A DNA stretch of 64,000 nt. Origin: an uncultured Clostridia bacterium. GTDB lineage: Bacteria > Bacillota > Clostridia > Oscillospirales > Ruminococcaceae. Of the stretch, positions 26,293-35,448 are shown piece after piece. The DNA lies in NCBI GenBank assembly GCA_947586185.1, contig CANPXN010000002.1, positions 105,583 to 169,582 on the forward strand, read 5' to 3'. Made by a program: the position numbers and the translations under genes. The notes below the pieces were generated by a model. That model was not told where the DNA came from. It ran no database searches and worked only from the letters and a program-made list of their open reading frames with translations. Positions within the stretch are counted from its first letter, which is position 1. Every line of letters begins with the position of its first letter.

Positions 26293-27076
26293 AAAATTAA
26301 TCCGCTTGATCGTCTGCTTTGTGCTGTGTTTAATTGCCGTTATTTTCCTTTTCTGTTTCCTTTCTCAGGGTGTTTCTGCAGAATCTTCAATAAATGTTGA
26401 TATAAGTTCAGGCGAGGCTGATGAAAATTCAAGCGTTCTTGATACGCTGTTTTTACTTGCTTTTCTTGCACTTATACCAACATTTCTTTTAATGATGACA
26501 AGTTTTTTGCGCATTGTCATCGCACTTTCATTTCTCAGAAATGCAATTGGAACACAAACCACGCCGCCGAATCAGGTAATTGTGGGTATTGCTATGTTTC
26601 TTTCATTGTTTATAATGCTTCCTGTGCTCAGAGAGGCAAAAACTGAGGCATATGACCCTTATAAGGACGGAGAGCTTACGGCTATTGAAGCAGTCTACGA
26701 GGGCGCAAAGCCTCTTAAAAGGTTTATGCTCAGGCAGGTTTATGAGGACGATCTTGATATGTTCATGACACTTGCAGATAACAGGGAAATTATAGATATA
26801 GAGGAATATGACAGCCAGGAAAAGCTTGAAAATCTAAGCCTTTTTGTCATTGTTCCATCCTTTCTTACAAGTGAGCTTAAAAGGGCTTTTCTTATAGGAT
26901 TTTTGCTTTACATACCATTTTTAATTATAGATCTTGTTGTATCAAGTACACTTATGTCAATGGGTATGGTAATGCTTCCGCCTACTACAATTGCGATGCC
27001 GTTTAAGCTGATGCTTTTTGTTGTGGTTGATGGCTGGAATCTGCTCTTTGAATCGCTTATAACAGGTTTCAGATAG
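26264..27076 (+). CDS. fliP: Flagellar export gate protein FliP
   Basis: About 270 residues with an N-terminal signal-like helix and later transmembrane segments. 'TSFLRIVIALSFLRNAIGTQTTPPNQV' (outline) and 'DLVVSSTLMSMGMVMLPP' are FliP signatures. The track's start (26138) overlaps most of the end of fliO and is unlikely; AAAGGA is best placed for ATG 26264 (26261 is possible). Part of the FliPQR export core. Confidence 0.92.
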   Translation: MNQKSRQMNKKLIRLIVCFVLCLIAVIFLFCFLSQGVSAESSINVDISSGEADENSSVLDTLFLLAFLALIPTFLLMMTSFLRIVIALSFLRNAIGTQTTPPNQVIVGIAMFLSLFIMLPVLREAKTEAYDPYKDGELTAIEAVYEGAKPLKRFMLRQVYEDDLDMFMTLADNREIIDIEEYDSQEKLENLSLFVIVPSFLTSELKRAFLIGFLLYIPFLIIDLVVSSTLMSMGMVMLPPTTIAMPFKLMLFVVVDGWNLLFESLITGFR

Positions 27077-27087
27077 GAGTGTGAGTG

Positions 27088-27351
27088 ATGGAACAGGGTG
27101 AAGTGCTTCAGATTTTCAGATCTGCAATGTATGTTGGGATAAAGGTTGCAGCTCCGCTTCTGATTGCAAGTATTGCAATAGGTCTTGTGGTTGCAATTTT
27201 TCAGGCTGCAACGCAGATTCATGAACAGACTCTTACATTTGTGCCTAAGGTAATTGTTTTGGCAGTAATGCTTCTTGTTCTTGGTTCATGGATGATGACG
27301 ACCTTTGATGAATTTTTCAAAAGCATATTTGATATTATTTCCGGTCTTTAA
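27088..27351 (+). CDS. fliQ: Flagellar export gate protein FliQ
   Basis: An 87-residue protein with two transmembrane helices ('VAAPLLIASIAIGLVVAIFQAATQIHEQTL' in outline, then 'IVLAVMLLVLGSWMM'). AGGAG supports ATG 27088. Between fliP and fliR as usual. Confidence 0.93.
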   Translation: MEQGEVLQIFRSAMYVGIKVAAPLLIASIAIGLVVAIFQAATQIHEQTLTFVPKVIVLAVMLLVLGSWMMTTFDEFFKSIFDIISGL

Positions 27352-27383
27352 ATATAGCTTTTTCAGAATGACGAGGTATTGCA

Positions 27384-28169
27384 TTGGGTGGACTAAGTAT
27401 TGTTTTTGATAACATTTATATATATATTCTTGTGTTCGCCAGAATGGCAGGCGTAATTATGTTTAACCCCGTTTTTTCGAGGAGAAACGTACCTTCGCTT
27501 ATGAAAACAGGGATAGTAATGTGTCTTACAGTTCTGGTGGCTCCGGTAGTTACGGCTCCGGACGGCTATAATCCTGACACCTACGATCTTTTGCTGGGAA
27601 TCATGAAGGAGCTGTTTGCAGGTTTTCTGCTGGGATTTGTATTTAATATTTTTTATTACATGCTTCTTACCGCCGGTGATATTATGGATACTAACTTTGG
27701 ATTTTCCATGGCGAAGATGTTTGATCCTGGTACAAGCATTCAGTCGGCATTCACCGGAAGCCTTCTGAACCTTATGTTTGTTATGTATTTTTTTGTGACA
27801 AATAGTCATCTCATACTTATAAATTTAGCAGTAAGCTCGTTTGATTTTATTGGAATCGGTTTAAGCGGACTTTCAATTGAATCCGCCGCTTCCTTTGCAA
27901 TTGACGTTTTTTCCTATGCGTTTAATCTTGCAATGAGACTTACTCTGCCGTTTGTGGCTGCGGAGTTTATCCTTGAAATTTCAATGGGTATTCTTATGAA
28001 GCTGATTCCGCAAATACATATTTTTGTAATCAATTTTCAGTTTAAAATATTTCTTGCGCTGCTTTTGCTGTTCCTGCTTGCAGGTCCGATTTCAAACTTT
28101 ATAGACAACTACATTATGACCATGTTTGAAAAAATGGAGGACGGTTTATATTCGCTTGTAGTTCAGTAG
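27384..28169 (+). CDS. fliR: Flagellar export gate protein FliR
   Basis: A 261-residue polytopic membrane protein. 'VFARMAGVIMFNPVFSRRNVPS' and 'LLTAGDIMDTNFGFSMAKMFDPG' are conserved FliR features. The start is probably TTG 27384 with a weak GAGG site. FliR forms the gate together with FliP, FliQ and FlhB. Confidence 0.9.
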   Translation: MGGLSIVFDNIYIYILVFARMAGVIMFNPVFSRRNVPSLMKTGIVMCLTVLVAPVVTAPDGYNPDTYDLLLGIMKELFAGFLLGFVFNIFYYMLLTAGDIMDTNFGFSMAKMFDPGTSIQSAFTGSLLNLMFVMYFFVTNSHLILINLAVSSFDFIGIGLSGLSIESAASFAIDVFSYAFNLAMRLTLPFVAAEFILEISMGILMKLIPQIHIFVINFQFKIFLALLLLFLLAGPISNFIDNYIMTMFEKMEDGLYSLVVQ

Positions 28170-28201
28170 CAGCACACTTGCTTTACAAGGGGGGATTTTA
28201 A

Positions 28202-29278
28202 GTGCCGGAATCTTCAGGTGAAAAAACCGAAAAAGCCACTCCCAAAAAGCGAAAGGATCAGCGAAAGGAAGGTAACATATTCCAGAGCAAGGAGATCATA
28301 ATCGCTTTTACCCTTGTTGTTACGTTTTATTCTTTTAAATTTCTTTATAGATTTTCCAGCGCCGCTGTTCAGAAGGCTATGACCGAGTTTTTTGGACTTA
28401 TAAGAACTCAGGAAAGCCTTACGGCGTCGGATTTACCCCAGATGTTTGTAAAGGGCCTTATATGCTTTGCAATTGCGGCTATGCCAATATTGCTTATTGC
28501 TTCAGTTTCTGCAATTATTGCAACGATTGCCCAGACGAAAGGCCTTGTCACTTTTAAATCGCTGAAACCAAAATTCAGTAGAATGAATCCTATTAACGGG
28601 ATCAAGAATATGGTCTCCCTTAAAGGATTTGTAGAGCTTATTAAATCAATTCTTAAAATAACGTTGCTGTTTTATATTATTTACAGTGTACTTAAAAATG
28701 AAATAAGTATTCTTCCGAAAATGATAGATATGTCGGTTCTTGAGGCAGGGAAAGCAACTAGCGAAATGATCTTTTCCATTGTTTTAAAATGTGCTGTCGC
28801 TTTTGCATTTGTCGCAGCATTTGACTATATGTATCAGAGATGGAATTATGAAAAAGAACTCAAGATGACCAAGCAGGAGGTCAAGGAAGAATACAAAATG
28901 ACAGAAGGTGACCCTAAAGTCAAGGGTCAGATCAAACAAAAGCAGCGTGAAATGTCACGACAGCGCATGATGCAGGCTGTTCCCCAGGCAAATGTTATTA
29001 TCAGAAACCCGACACATTTTGCTATTGCGCTTAAATATGATCCTCCAGAGGATAAGGCTCCGGTAGTTATTGCAAAGGGCAAAGACTATATGGCTCTTAA
29101 AATTGTGGAAATAGCACAGGAGCATGAAATTGTAATTCTTGAGAACCGTCCCCTTGCAAGAGCGCTCTATGCGGAGGTCGATCTTGAAAGGGAAATACCG
29201 CCGGAATATTACGGTCCGGTTGCTGAGGTTCTGGCATATGTTTACAGTATTAAGGAAAAGGATTTGAGTAAAATTTGA
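28202..29278 (+). CDS. flhB: Flagellar export switch protein FlhB
   Basis: A 358-residue protein with a basic N-terminus ('SGEKTEKATPKKRKDQRKEG'), four transmembrane helices and a cytoplasmic domain containing the self-cleaving NPTH motif ('IIRNPTHFAIALKYD', about residue 270). Cleavage after Asn is part of the FliK-triggered switch from rod/hook to filament export. GTG start after AAGGGGGG. Overlaps the flhA start by 4 bases. Confidence 0.95.
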   Translation: MPESSGEKTEKATPKKRKDQRKEGNIFQSKEIIIAFTLVVTFYSFKFLYRFSSAAVQKAMTEFFGLIRTQESLTASDLPQMFVKGLICFAIAAMPILLIASVSAIIATIAQTKGLVTFKSLKPKFSRMNPINGIKNMVSLKGFVELIKSILKITLLFYIIYSVLKNEISILPKMIDMSVLEAGKATSEMIFSIVLKCAVAFAFVAAFDYMYQRWNYEKELKMTKQEVKEEYKMTEGDPKVKGQIKQKQREMSRQRMMQAVPQANVIIRNPTHFAIALKYDPPEDKAPVVIAKGKDYMALKIVEIAQEHEIVILENRPLARALYAEVDLEREIPPEYYGPVAEVLAYVYSIKEKDLSKI

Positions 29279-31335
29279 AGATAATTTCAAAACTGCTGAA
29301 CAACGTTGTTGCGGTATTTATGATTTTGATCGTATTTCTTTTTATCGTACCGCTTCCTACTGTTGTTCTCGACTTTATGTTTATAATGCAGCTTGCATTA
29401 TCGCTTGTTATACTTCTTATGACGATGTATATAAAGCAGGTGCTGGAGTTTTCAGTATTTCCGACACTGCTCCTTGTAACGACGCTGCTGCGACTATCTC
29501 TTAACATTTCCTCCACAAGGTCGATCCTTACAAATGGAGGCTATGCCGGAGAGGTTGTAAAGACTTTCGGACAGTTTGTTATCCGTGGAGATGTTGTAGT
29601 AGGTCTTGTAATATTCCTTATTATTGTACTTGTTCAGTTTCTTGTAATTACTAAGGGTTCTGAGCGTGTTGCTGAGGTATCGGCACGTTTTACTCTTGAC
29701 GCTATGCCTGGTAAGCAGATGGCTATTGATGCCGATTTAAGCTCAGGGCTTATAGATGAGGCTACTGCAAGAAAGAGAAGAAGCGATATTCAGCGTGAGG
29801 CAAGCTTTTACGGAGCCATGGACGGTGCGTCCAAGTTTGTAAAGGGCGACTCGATCATGTCCATTATCGTTACGTTCATAAACCTTATAGGCGGTATTAT
29901 TGTCGGATTTATCGGCGGTCAGGGCTCCTTTGGTGATATTATCCAGACTTACAGTGTAGCGACTGTAGGTGACGGTCTTATGTCACAGGTGCCTGCGCTC
30001 CTTATTTCAGTTTCGACCGGTATGCTCGTAACACGTTCTGCGTCGGAAAATAATCTTAATGACGATATGTCCACGCAGTTCCTTTCTCAGCCGAGAGTTA
30101 TGCTTATTGCAGGTATAGCCCTGCCGTTTCTTATACTCATAGGCTTTCCGCCGATACAGGTTGTTATTATCGCAGGATTTCTTATACTTATGTCCTTCCT
30201 GCTTACAAGAAGCGGAAGAAAAGCTCCGGTAATGGAAGAAGCAGAAGAAGCGGCTCAGACCGAGCAGATCACCAGCGAAGCGGAATACTACCGCAATGTA
30301 GATAATCTTTATGAGCTTTTGAATGTTGAACAGATCAAGATAGAGTTTGGATATAGCCTTATCCCTCTTGTTGATGAAGGAAGCGGAGGTAACTTCCTTG
30401 ACCGTGTTGTTATGTTCAGGAAACAGTATGCAATGGAAATGGGAATAGTTATTCCGCCGGTTCAGCTTAAAGACAGCGGTCAGATCACTCCAAACCAATA
30501 TTCTATCTGCATAAAGGGCGAAGAGGTAGCAAGGGGAGATATCCTTGTCGACCATTACTTAGCGCTTGCTCCTTCCGAAGAGGAAGATACAATAGAGGGC
30601 ATAGATACTGTTGAGCCTGCATTCGGGATTCAGGCAAAATGGATCAGCGAGGACAAAAAGGTTAAGGCAGAGCTTCTCGGCTATACGCTTATAGACCCGG
30701 TTTCCGTTATTATTACTCATTTGTCCGAGGTAATAAAGGCTCATGCGTACGAGCTTTTAAACAGAGCGGAAATAAACAATATGCTTGAAAATCTCAAGAA
30801 GAATAACGAGGCGATAGTTAACGATACTGTGCCTGCTGTTATTTCTGTGGGAGAGCTTCAGAAGGTTCTTTGCAGACTGCTTCAGGAGCAGATACCTGTT
30901 CGTGACCTCGAAACTATTCTTGAGACATTGGGCGATTATGGCGTTAAAATCAAGGATACTGATATGCTCACTGAATATGTCCGTCAGTCACTGAAAAGGA
31001 CTATTTCCCATAAATTTGCCGAGGCTGATCAGCTTAAGGTCATAAGCCTTGACCCTAATGTTGAAAATCTTATTATGGGCGCTGTGAAAAAATTGGATAA
31101 CGGCTCGTACCTTGCTCTTGATCAGGACAGCATTCAGAAGATCATTGTATCTACTACAACTCAGATCGACAAAATAAAAGATCTTGTTCCTTCACCTGTT
31201 ATATTGACATCTCCGATCGTCAGAGTGTATTATAAAAAGCTTATCGATCAGTTCTGTCCTAATGTAAATGTTCTGTCATTTAACGAAATTGACGCTCATG
31301 TACAAATTCAGGCTCTTGGAACTATTGAAATTTAA
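29275..31335 (+). CDS. flhA: Flagellar export gate protein FlhA
   Basis: A 686-residue protein: about eight N-terminal transmembrane helices with the conserved FHIPEP-like loop region ('RFTLDAMPGKQMAIDADLSSG') and a large cytoplasmic domain that docks export chaperones. TTG start overlapping the flhB stop (TTGA). flhF and flhG usually follow flhA in Firmicutes; here fliA follows directly. Confidence 0.96.
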   Translation: MKIISKLLNNVVAVFMILIVFLFIVPLPTVVLDFMFIMQLALSLVILLMTMYIKQVLEFSVFPTLLLVTTLLRLSLNISSTRSILTNGGYAGEVVKTFGQFVIRGDVVVGLVIFLIIVLVQFLVITKGSERVAEVSARFTLDAMPGKQMAIDADLSSGLIDEATARKRRSDIQREASFYGAMDGASKFVKGDSIMSIIVTFINLIGGIIVGFIGGQGSFGDIIQTYSVATVGDGLMSQVPALLISVSTGMLVTRSASENNLNDDMSTQFLSQPRVMLIAGIALPFLILIGFPPIQVVIIAGFLILMSFLLTRSGRKAPVMEEAEEAAQTEQITSEAEYYRNVDNLYELLNVEQIKIEFGYSLIPLVDEGSGGNFLDRVVMFRKQYAMEMGIVIPPVQLKDSGQITPNQYSICIKGEEVARGDILVDHYLALAPSEEEDTIEGIDTVEPAFGIQAKWISEDKKVKAELLGYTLIDPVSVIITHLSEVIKAHAYELLNRAEINNMLENLKKNNEAIVNDTVPAVISVGELQKVLCRLLQEQIPVRDLETILETLGDYGVKIKDTDMLTEYVRQSLKRTISHKFAEADQLKVISLDPNVENLIMGAVKKLDNGSYLALDQDSIQKIIVSTTTQIDKIKDLVPSPVILTSPIVRVYYKKLIDQFCPNVNVLSFNEIDAHVQIQALGTIEI

Positions 31336-31370
31336 TGCAAAATATTATATAATATAAGGGAGGTCTTATT

Positions 31371-32156
31371 ATGAATTACTCGTCAAAGGATTTAAAAATT
31401 TCAGATGAGGAATTTAATGACCTCTTCAGGCAGTATAAGGAAACCGGAAATATCGCTGTTCGTAATAAAATTGTACTTGCTTATGGATATATACCCCAGA
31501 CATGTGCCATGCAGCTGAGAGGAATAGCAAGCAGCTACGCCCAGATCGAGGACATGATCAATCAGGGCATGATAACGCTTATTGACTGCGTGGATAAATT
31601 TGACCCGGATAAGGGAGTGAAGTTTGAATCCTACGCTTTTTTAAGAGTTAAGGGCGGAATAATAGACCTTGTAAGAAAACAGGACTGGATACCTCGCCGT
31701 GTCAGAGTCACTGCAAGGGAGATCAACGATGTTCGCTCGATTTTGTATTCCGAACTTGGGCGTGAGCCTACTCATGAGGAAGTGGCTGAGCGCATGGGCG
31801 TTTCTCCTGAAAAGCTCAGGCAGTACAATGCGGAAATATCAAATTCAGTTGTGTTTTCCTTTGAAGAGCTTATACAGAATGTTTCACAGATGAGCTCGGT
31901 TCTTGAAAGCAGCACTAAGGACGATATAACTCCGGAAAAGAAGATTTTGAAGGATGAGCTGAGGTTAGTTCTGAGAGAGGCGATAGATGAGCTTTCAGAA
32001 AGAGAACGGCTTGTGGTAACTCTTTATTTCTATGAGGGACTTAATCTTTCAGATATTTCAAAGGTGCTGGACGTTACGGTTCAGCGTGTTTCACAGATTA
32101 ATGCAAGAGCTGTTTCAAAGCTGAAACAAAAGCTCAATGAATATATTATCAATTAG
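31371..32156 (+). CDS. fliA: RNA polymerase sigma-28 factor (FliA/SigD)
   Basis: A 261-residue sigma-70 family group 3 factor: region 2 ('MINQGMITLIDCVDKFDPDKGVKFESYAFLRVKGGIIDLVRKQDW' in outline) is followed by 'IPRRVR', a FliA/SigD signature, and region 4 is 'LSERERLVVTLYFYEGLNLSDISKVL'. It should direct late flagellar transcription, including the flagellin gene at 36303. No flgM (anti-sigma) is present in the window. Confidence 0.95.
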   Translation: MNYSSKDLKISDEEFNDLFRQYKETGNIAVRNKIVLAYGYIPQTCAMQLRGIASSYAQIEDMINQGMITLIDCVDKFDPDKGVKFESYAFLRVKGGIIDLVRKQDWIPRRVRVTAREINDVRSILYSELGREPTHEEVAERMGVSPEKLRQYNAEISNSVVFSFEELIQNVSQMSSVLESSTKDDITPEKKILKDELRLVLREAIDELSERERLVVTLYFYEGLNLSDISKVLDVTVQRVSQINARAVSKLKQKLNEYIIN

Positions 32157-32170
32157 AAAGGAAGTAATCT

Positions 32171-32911
32171 ATGTTAGCAGGTTTTTATACGGCGGCATCC
32201 GGTATTCTTACTCAGCAGAGGAATATAAATGTAATTGGCAGCAACCTTACAAATTCCCAGACAGCCGGATACAGAGCTCAGAGAGTTATTACCACTGAGT
32301 TTGAAAAAGAATATCTCACAAGGCTTGAAAACGGTGAATATGTAGACTTAGGGGATACAGGATCACCGTGTGTCCTTATTGACACTGTTGACACCAATGT
32401 TCAGTATCAGTCACTGAAAGAAACCGAAAGCCCTTATGATATGGCTTTAGTAGGCGACGGCTACTTCAACGTTCAGGGCGAAGATAACCTTTATATGACA
32501 AGAAATGGGAACTTCAATATTGATGAGGAGGGTTATCTTGTTCTTGACGGTATTGGACGTGTAATGGGTGAAAGCGGTGAGCTTAGAATAGGCGGTTCTG
32601 ACTTTGTGGTTACTCAGGAGGGATATGTCTTTGACAGCAACAACCAGTATGTTGACAAGCTGCTTGTAACTAATCCTGCCGAGGGTTCGGATATACAGAA
32701 AAGACCTAACGGCTTCTTTACATGTGATAATGTGGAAACAGTGGATGAAATTGATGTATATCAGAAGACGCTGGAACGTTCAAATGTTGATATGAACCAG
32801 GAATATACTAACTTAATTGCGGCTCAGCGAGCTTTTCAGGCATGCTCAACGGCTCTTTCTACCGTTGATAATATGAATGCAAAGGCTGCAACGCTTTCAA
32901 GTATAACTTAA
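32171..32911 (+). CDS. Flagellar rod/hook-basal body protein (FlgF/FlgG family, first copy)
   Basis: A 246-residue protein with the N-terminal rod signature ('YTAASGILTQQRNINVIGSNLTNSQTAGY' in outline), the central 'DMALVGDGYFNVQ' and the C-terminal 'SNVDMNQEYTNLIAAQRAFQACS'. It is paired with a second paralogue at 32985, like Bacillus flhO-flhP. Which one is FlgF and which FlgG cannot be settled by eye. Confidence 0.9.
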   Translation: MLAGFYTAASGILTQQRNINVIGSNLTNSQTAGYRAQRVITTEFEKEYLTRLENGEYVDLGDTGSPCVLIDTVDTNVQYQSLKETESPYDMALVGDGYFNVQGEDNLYMTRNGNFNIDEEGYLVLDGIGRVMGESGELRIGGSDFVVTQEGYVFDSNNQYVDKLLVTNPAEGSDIQKRPNGFFTCDNVETVDEIDVYQKTLERSNVDMNQEYTNLIAAQRAFQACSTALSTVDNMNAKAATLSSIT

Positions 32912-32984
32912 TTATTATGTTCACTGCATTTTTGAGAGGCAATGCCTCATATATTTAACCTGATAAAGCTGAAAGGAAATATTT

Positions 32985-33734
32985 ATGAATGTAGCATTTT
33001 ATACCGGTAAATCCGGACTCAGAGCACATCAGGAAAGTATTGATATTATCTCCCATAACCTTGTTAATGCAAATACATACGGCTATAAGGCTACTAAAGG
33101 AGAGTTCAGAGCGCTTCTTCACAGCACTATGGATATCAATAAAAACCGTGAGCTTGAAGATGATGAAAAAATTCTCAGAGGTCATGGCGTAAAGCTTTCC
33201 AATCAAGACATGCTTTTTACCCAGGGTCCGCTGCAGTCAACGGATTATGAGTTCGATTTTGCCATAGAGGGTGACGGACTTTTTGCAGTTGACAACAGGG
33301 GAGACATTGAATATACAAGAAACGGCTCTTTTAACCTCAGTAATGAGGGAGGAGTTCTTTACCTTGTTGCCGAAGACGGAGCATATGTGTTGGACAACAA
33401 CTATAACAGAATCATTGTCCCATATAAGCCGGGAACAAATGTAGCGGACAGCTCCGAAATTGCTGATAGGCTTGGTTTGTTTACATTTTCAAATGCCTAC
33501 GGTCTTAGAAGACTAAACGAAGACAGATTTGAAACTACAGATATTTCGGGCGAAGCAGAAATTGCTCCTGTAGGTGAAAGAATTATAGCACAGCACTATC
33601 TTGAACGTTCAAATACTGATGTTGCACAGCAGTTTGCTGATGTAATAGTTTCGCAGAAGGCATATCAGTTTTCAGCAAGAGTTGTTACCACTGCCGATGA
33701 AATAGAGCAGATTGTAAACAGCCTTAGAAAATAG
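32985..33734 (+). CDS. Flagellar rod/hook-basal body protein (FlgF/FlgG family, second copy)
   Basis: A 249-residue paralogue: 'MNVAFYTGKSGLRAHQESIDIISHNLVNANTYGYK' (outline), 'DFAIEGDGLFAVDNRGDIEYTRNGSFNL' and 'RSNTDVAQQFADVIVSQKAYQFSARVV'. A distal rod role is likely. It is separated from the first copy by 73 bases containing a small GAGGC-AAT-GCCTC hairpin. Confidence 0.9.
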   Translation: MNVAFYTGKSGLRAHQESIDIISHNLVNANTYGYKATKGEFRALLHSTMDINKNRELEDDEKILRGHGVKLSNQDMLFTQGPLQSTDYEFDFAIEGDGLFAVDNRGDIEYTRNGSFNLSNEGGVLYLVAEDGAYVLDNNYNRIIVPYKPGTNVADSSEIADRLGLFTFSNAYGLRRLNEDRFETTDISGEAEIAPVGERIIAQHYLERSNTDVAQQFADVIVSQKAYQFSARVVTTADEIEQIVNSLRK

Positions 33735-33775
33735 TTTTTCTGCGTAAGTATAAAGTTTGATCAGGAGGTTCAGCC

Positions 33776-35170
33776 ATGGCTGATATGATTAGGGCGGCAA
33801 CGCCTATAACCAACAAAAATATTATTCAGCCTATGAGAGAAAACAGAAGCTCAGAGGCTGCGCCTTTTGATATAGAAAATATCGGCAAAGTCGTAAAGGC
33901 AAACGAAAATTCTGAGCTTTTGCAGCAGAATAATGCCAATATTAATAAGGACAATGCTCCTCAGGTAATGATGGATCTGTTGAAGGATCCGTCAGTAACT
34001 GTTAATTTTATAAAAAATATTATGATGCTTGAGGAAATTGTAGGCATCATATCTTCTCACAATGACACGGTTACAGATGAAATAGAACAGCTCTTTACTC
34101 AGCTTTCCATTTCACCTGAAAATCTTGAAAGTGAAATGCTTAATCAGGAGAATGCCTCAACGGCATTTAAGGGCAATCTGTTTGATTTTCTGAGGGAATT
34201 TGCAAAGGACAATCCGGGAAGTGATGTGCAGAAAGCTGTGCTTGATATGTTGAAGTCAGTAAACAGCGAAAGCACCAAGGATAATGTGCTGAATACTTTA
34301 TCGAGCAGCCTTGAGTACCTTGCAAATGCACTTGCTCCGAGTAAGGCTTTGTCAGCAAAGCTTATGAGTCTTTCCGAGCGTTTTGCGTCCGATGATACAG
34401 CGGAGAATTTTTCACAGCTTCAGAAAGAAACTTCTCAGCTTATGGGAGAAATTGAGCGAAGTATCCTTTTCTCAGAAAAGCTTTCAAAGCTTACTTCAAT
34501 GGTAAGATACAACCTTTCAAGATATAATGAAAGTACGACCTTTGTTGAGGATTCAGCAAGAGCAATGCTGGAGCTTATAAAGGACCCGGAGCAGCAGACA
34601 AGATTTTTGCAGACCTTGTATGACTGCCTTTCCGGTAAGGAGGCTGAAACCAAATCTCCTTCACAGGTCTTGAATGTACTTGTTAAGATACTCGAAAAAC
34701 AAACTGAAAGCGATGAACTGATGCAGCTTAAGGGAGACAATATCAGAAGCGTAATACACAGCCTTCTGTCATCTCCGAGTAATTTTACTCCTTTGCTGCA
34801 TTATATAATTCCAATAGATAACGGTGAGAATAAGGCATTCGGCGAAATGTGGATAAATCCTGATGAAGAAAGCAGCGCTGGTGCGGATGAGAGAACTATA
34901 CACATGCTTTTGGTGTTTGATATTGAAAATACCGGACGTTTTGAAACAGAGCTTTTTGTAAGGGGCAGACAAATAGATTTGTCCATCATGTATCCTCCTC
35001 TGCTTGAGGGCAGGGTTGGTAATTTGTCTTCTGAACTGAAAAAATGTATCAGCTTTTCAGACTATACCTTTAGTAATATTCAGACCGGAAAGCTGGAGCG
35101 TACAAGATCTCTCGTTGAAGTTTTTCCGACATTGCCTAAAAAGAGGACTGGTATCAATGTCAGAATATAA
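33776..35170 (+). CDS. Unrecognised flagellar-operon protein; possible second FliK-like (YlqG-like) protein
   Basis: A 464-residue soluble protein. Residues 1-330 are mostly predicted helix and acidic. The last 120 residues form a beta-rich part ('FGEMWINPDEE', 'MLLVFDIENTGRFETELFVRGRQIDLSI', 'CISFSDYTFSNIQTGKL', quoted in pieces) whose pattern resembles the FliK C-terminal domain. It directly precedes and overlaps (14 bases) a gene for an FlhB C-terminal-domain protein, as Bacillus ylqG precedes ylqH. The FliK resemblance is by pattern and context, not by search. Confidence 0.5.
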   Translation: MADMIRAATPITNKNIIQPMRENRSSEAAPFDIENIGKVVKANENSELLQQNNANINKDNAPQVMMDLLKDPSVTVNFIKNIMMLEEIVGIISSHNDTVTDEIEQLFTQLSISPENLESEMLNQENASTAFKGNLFDFLREFAKDNPGSDVQKAVLDMLKSVNSESTKDNVLNTLSSSLEYLANALAPSKALSAKLMSLSERFASDDTAENFSQLQKETSQLMGEIERSILFSEKLSKLTSMVRYNLSRYNESTTFVEDSARAMLELIKDPEQQTRFLQTLYDCLSGKEAETKSPSQVLNVLVKILEKQTESDELMQLKGDNIRSVIHSLLSSPSNFTPLLHYIIPIDNGENKAFGEMWINPDEESSAGADERTIHMLLVFDIENTGRFETELFVRGRQIDLSIMYPPLLEGRVGNLSSELKKCISFSDYTFSNIQTGKLERTRSLVEVFPTLPKKRTGINVRI

Positions 35171-35444
35171 CAAAAGAAATAAAGCTGTAGCTTTAAAATA
35201 TAATGCAGATACAGACCGTGCACCGGTTATTATTGCTTCCGGACATGGTGAGATTGCAAATAAAATCATAGATATTGCAGAACAAAACGGAATACCTGTT
35301 TACAGGGACGACAGTGCAGCCTCGCTTATGTGCATGCTGGAAGTTGGAAGTAACATACCAACGGAGCTGTATGAGGTCATAGCGGCAATTTACTGTCAGC
35401 TTCTTAAAACATCAAAAGAATTAAATAATAAGGATCGGGGGTAA
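35157..35444 (+). CDS. FlhB C-terminal-domain-like protein (FlhX/YlqH type)
   Basis: A 95-residue protein matching only the part of FlhB after the NPTH cleavage site: 'KAVALKYNADTDRAPVIIASGHGEIANKIIDIAEQNGIPV' (outline) aligns with FlhB 'FAIALKYDPPEDKAPVVIAKGKDYMALKIVEIAQEHEIVI'. Such proteins can act as stand-alone FlhB C-domains. AGAGGA upstream and family start 'MSEYNKRNKAVAL' favour ATG 35157. Full-length FlhB is also present (28202), so this is an extra copy. Confidence 0.85.
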   Translation: MSEYNKRNKAVALKYNADTDRAPVIIASGHGEIANKIIDIAEQNGIPVYRDDSAASLMCMLEVGSNIPTELYEVIAAIYCQLLKTSKELNNKDRG

Positions 35445-35448
35445 AAAT

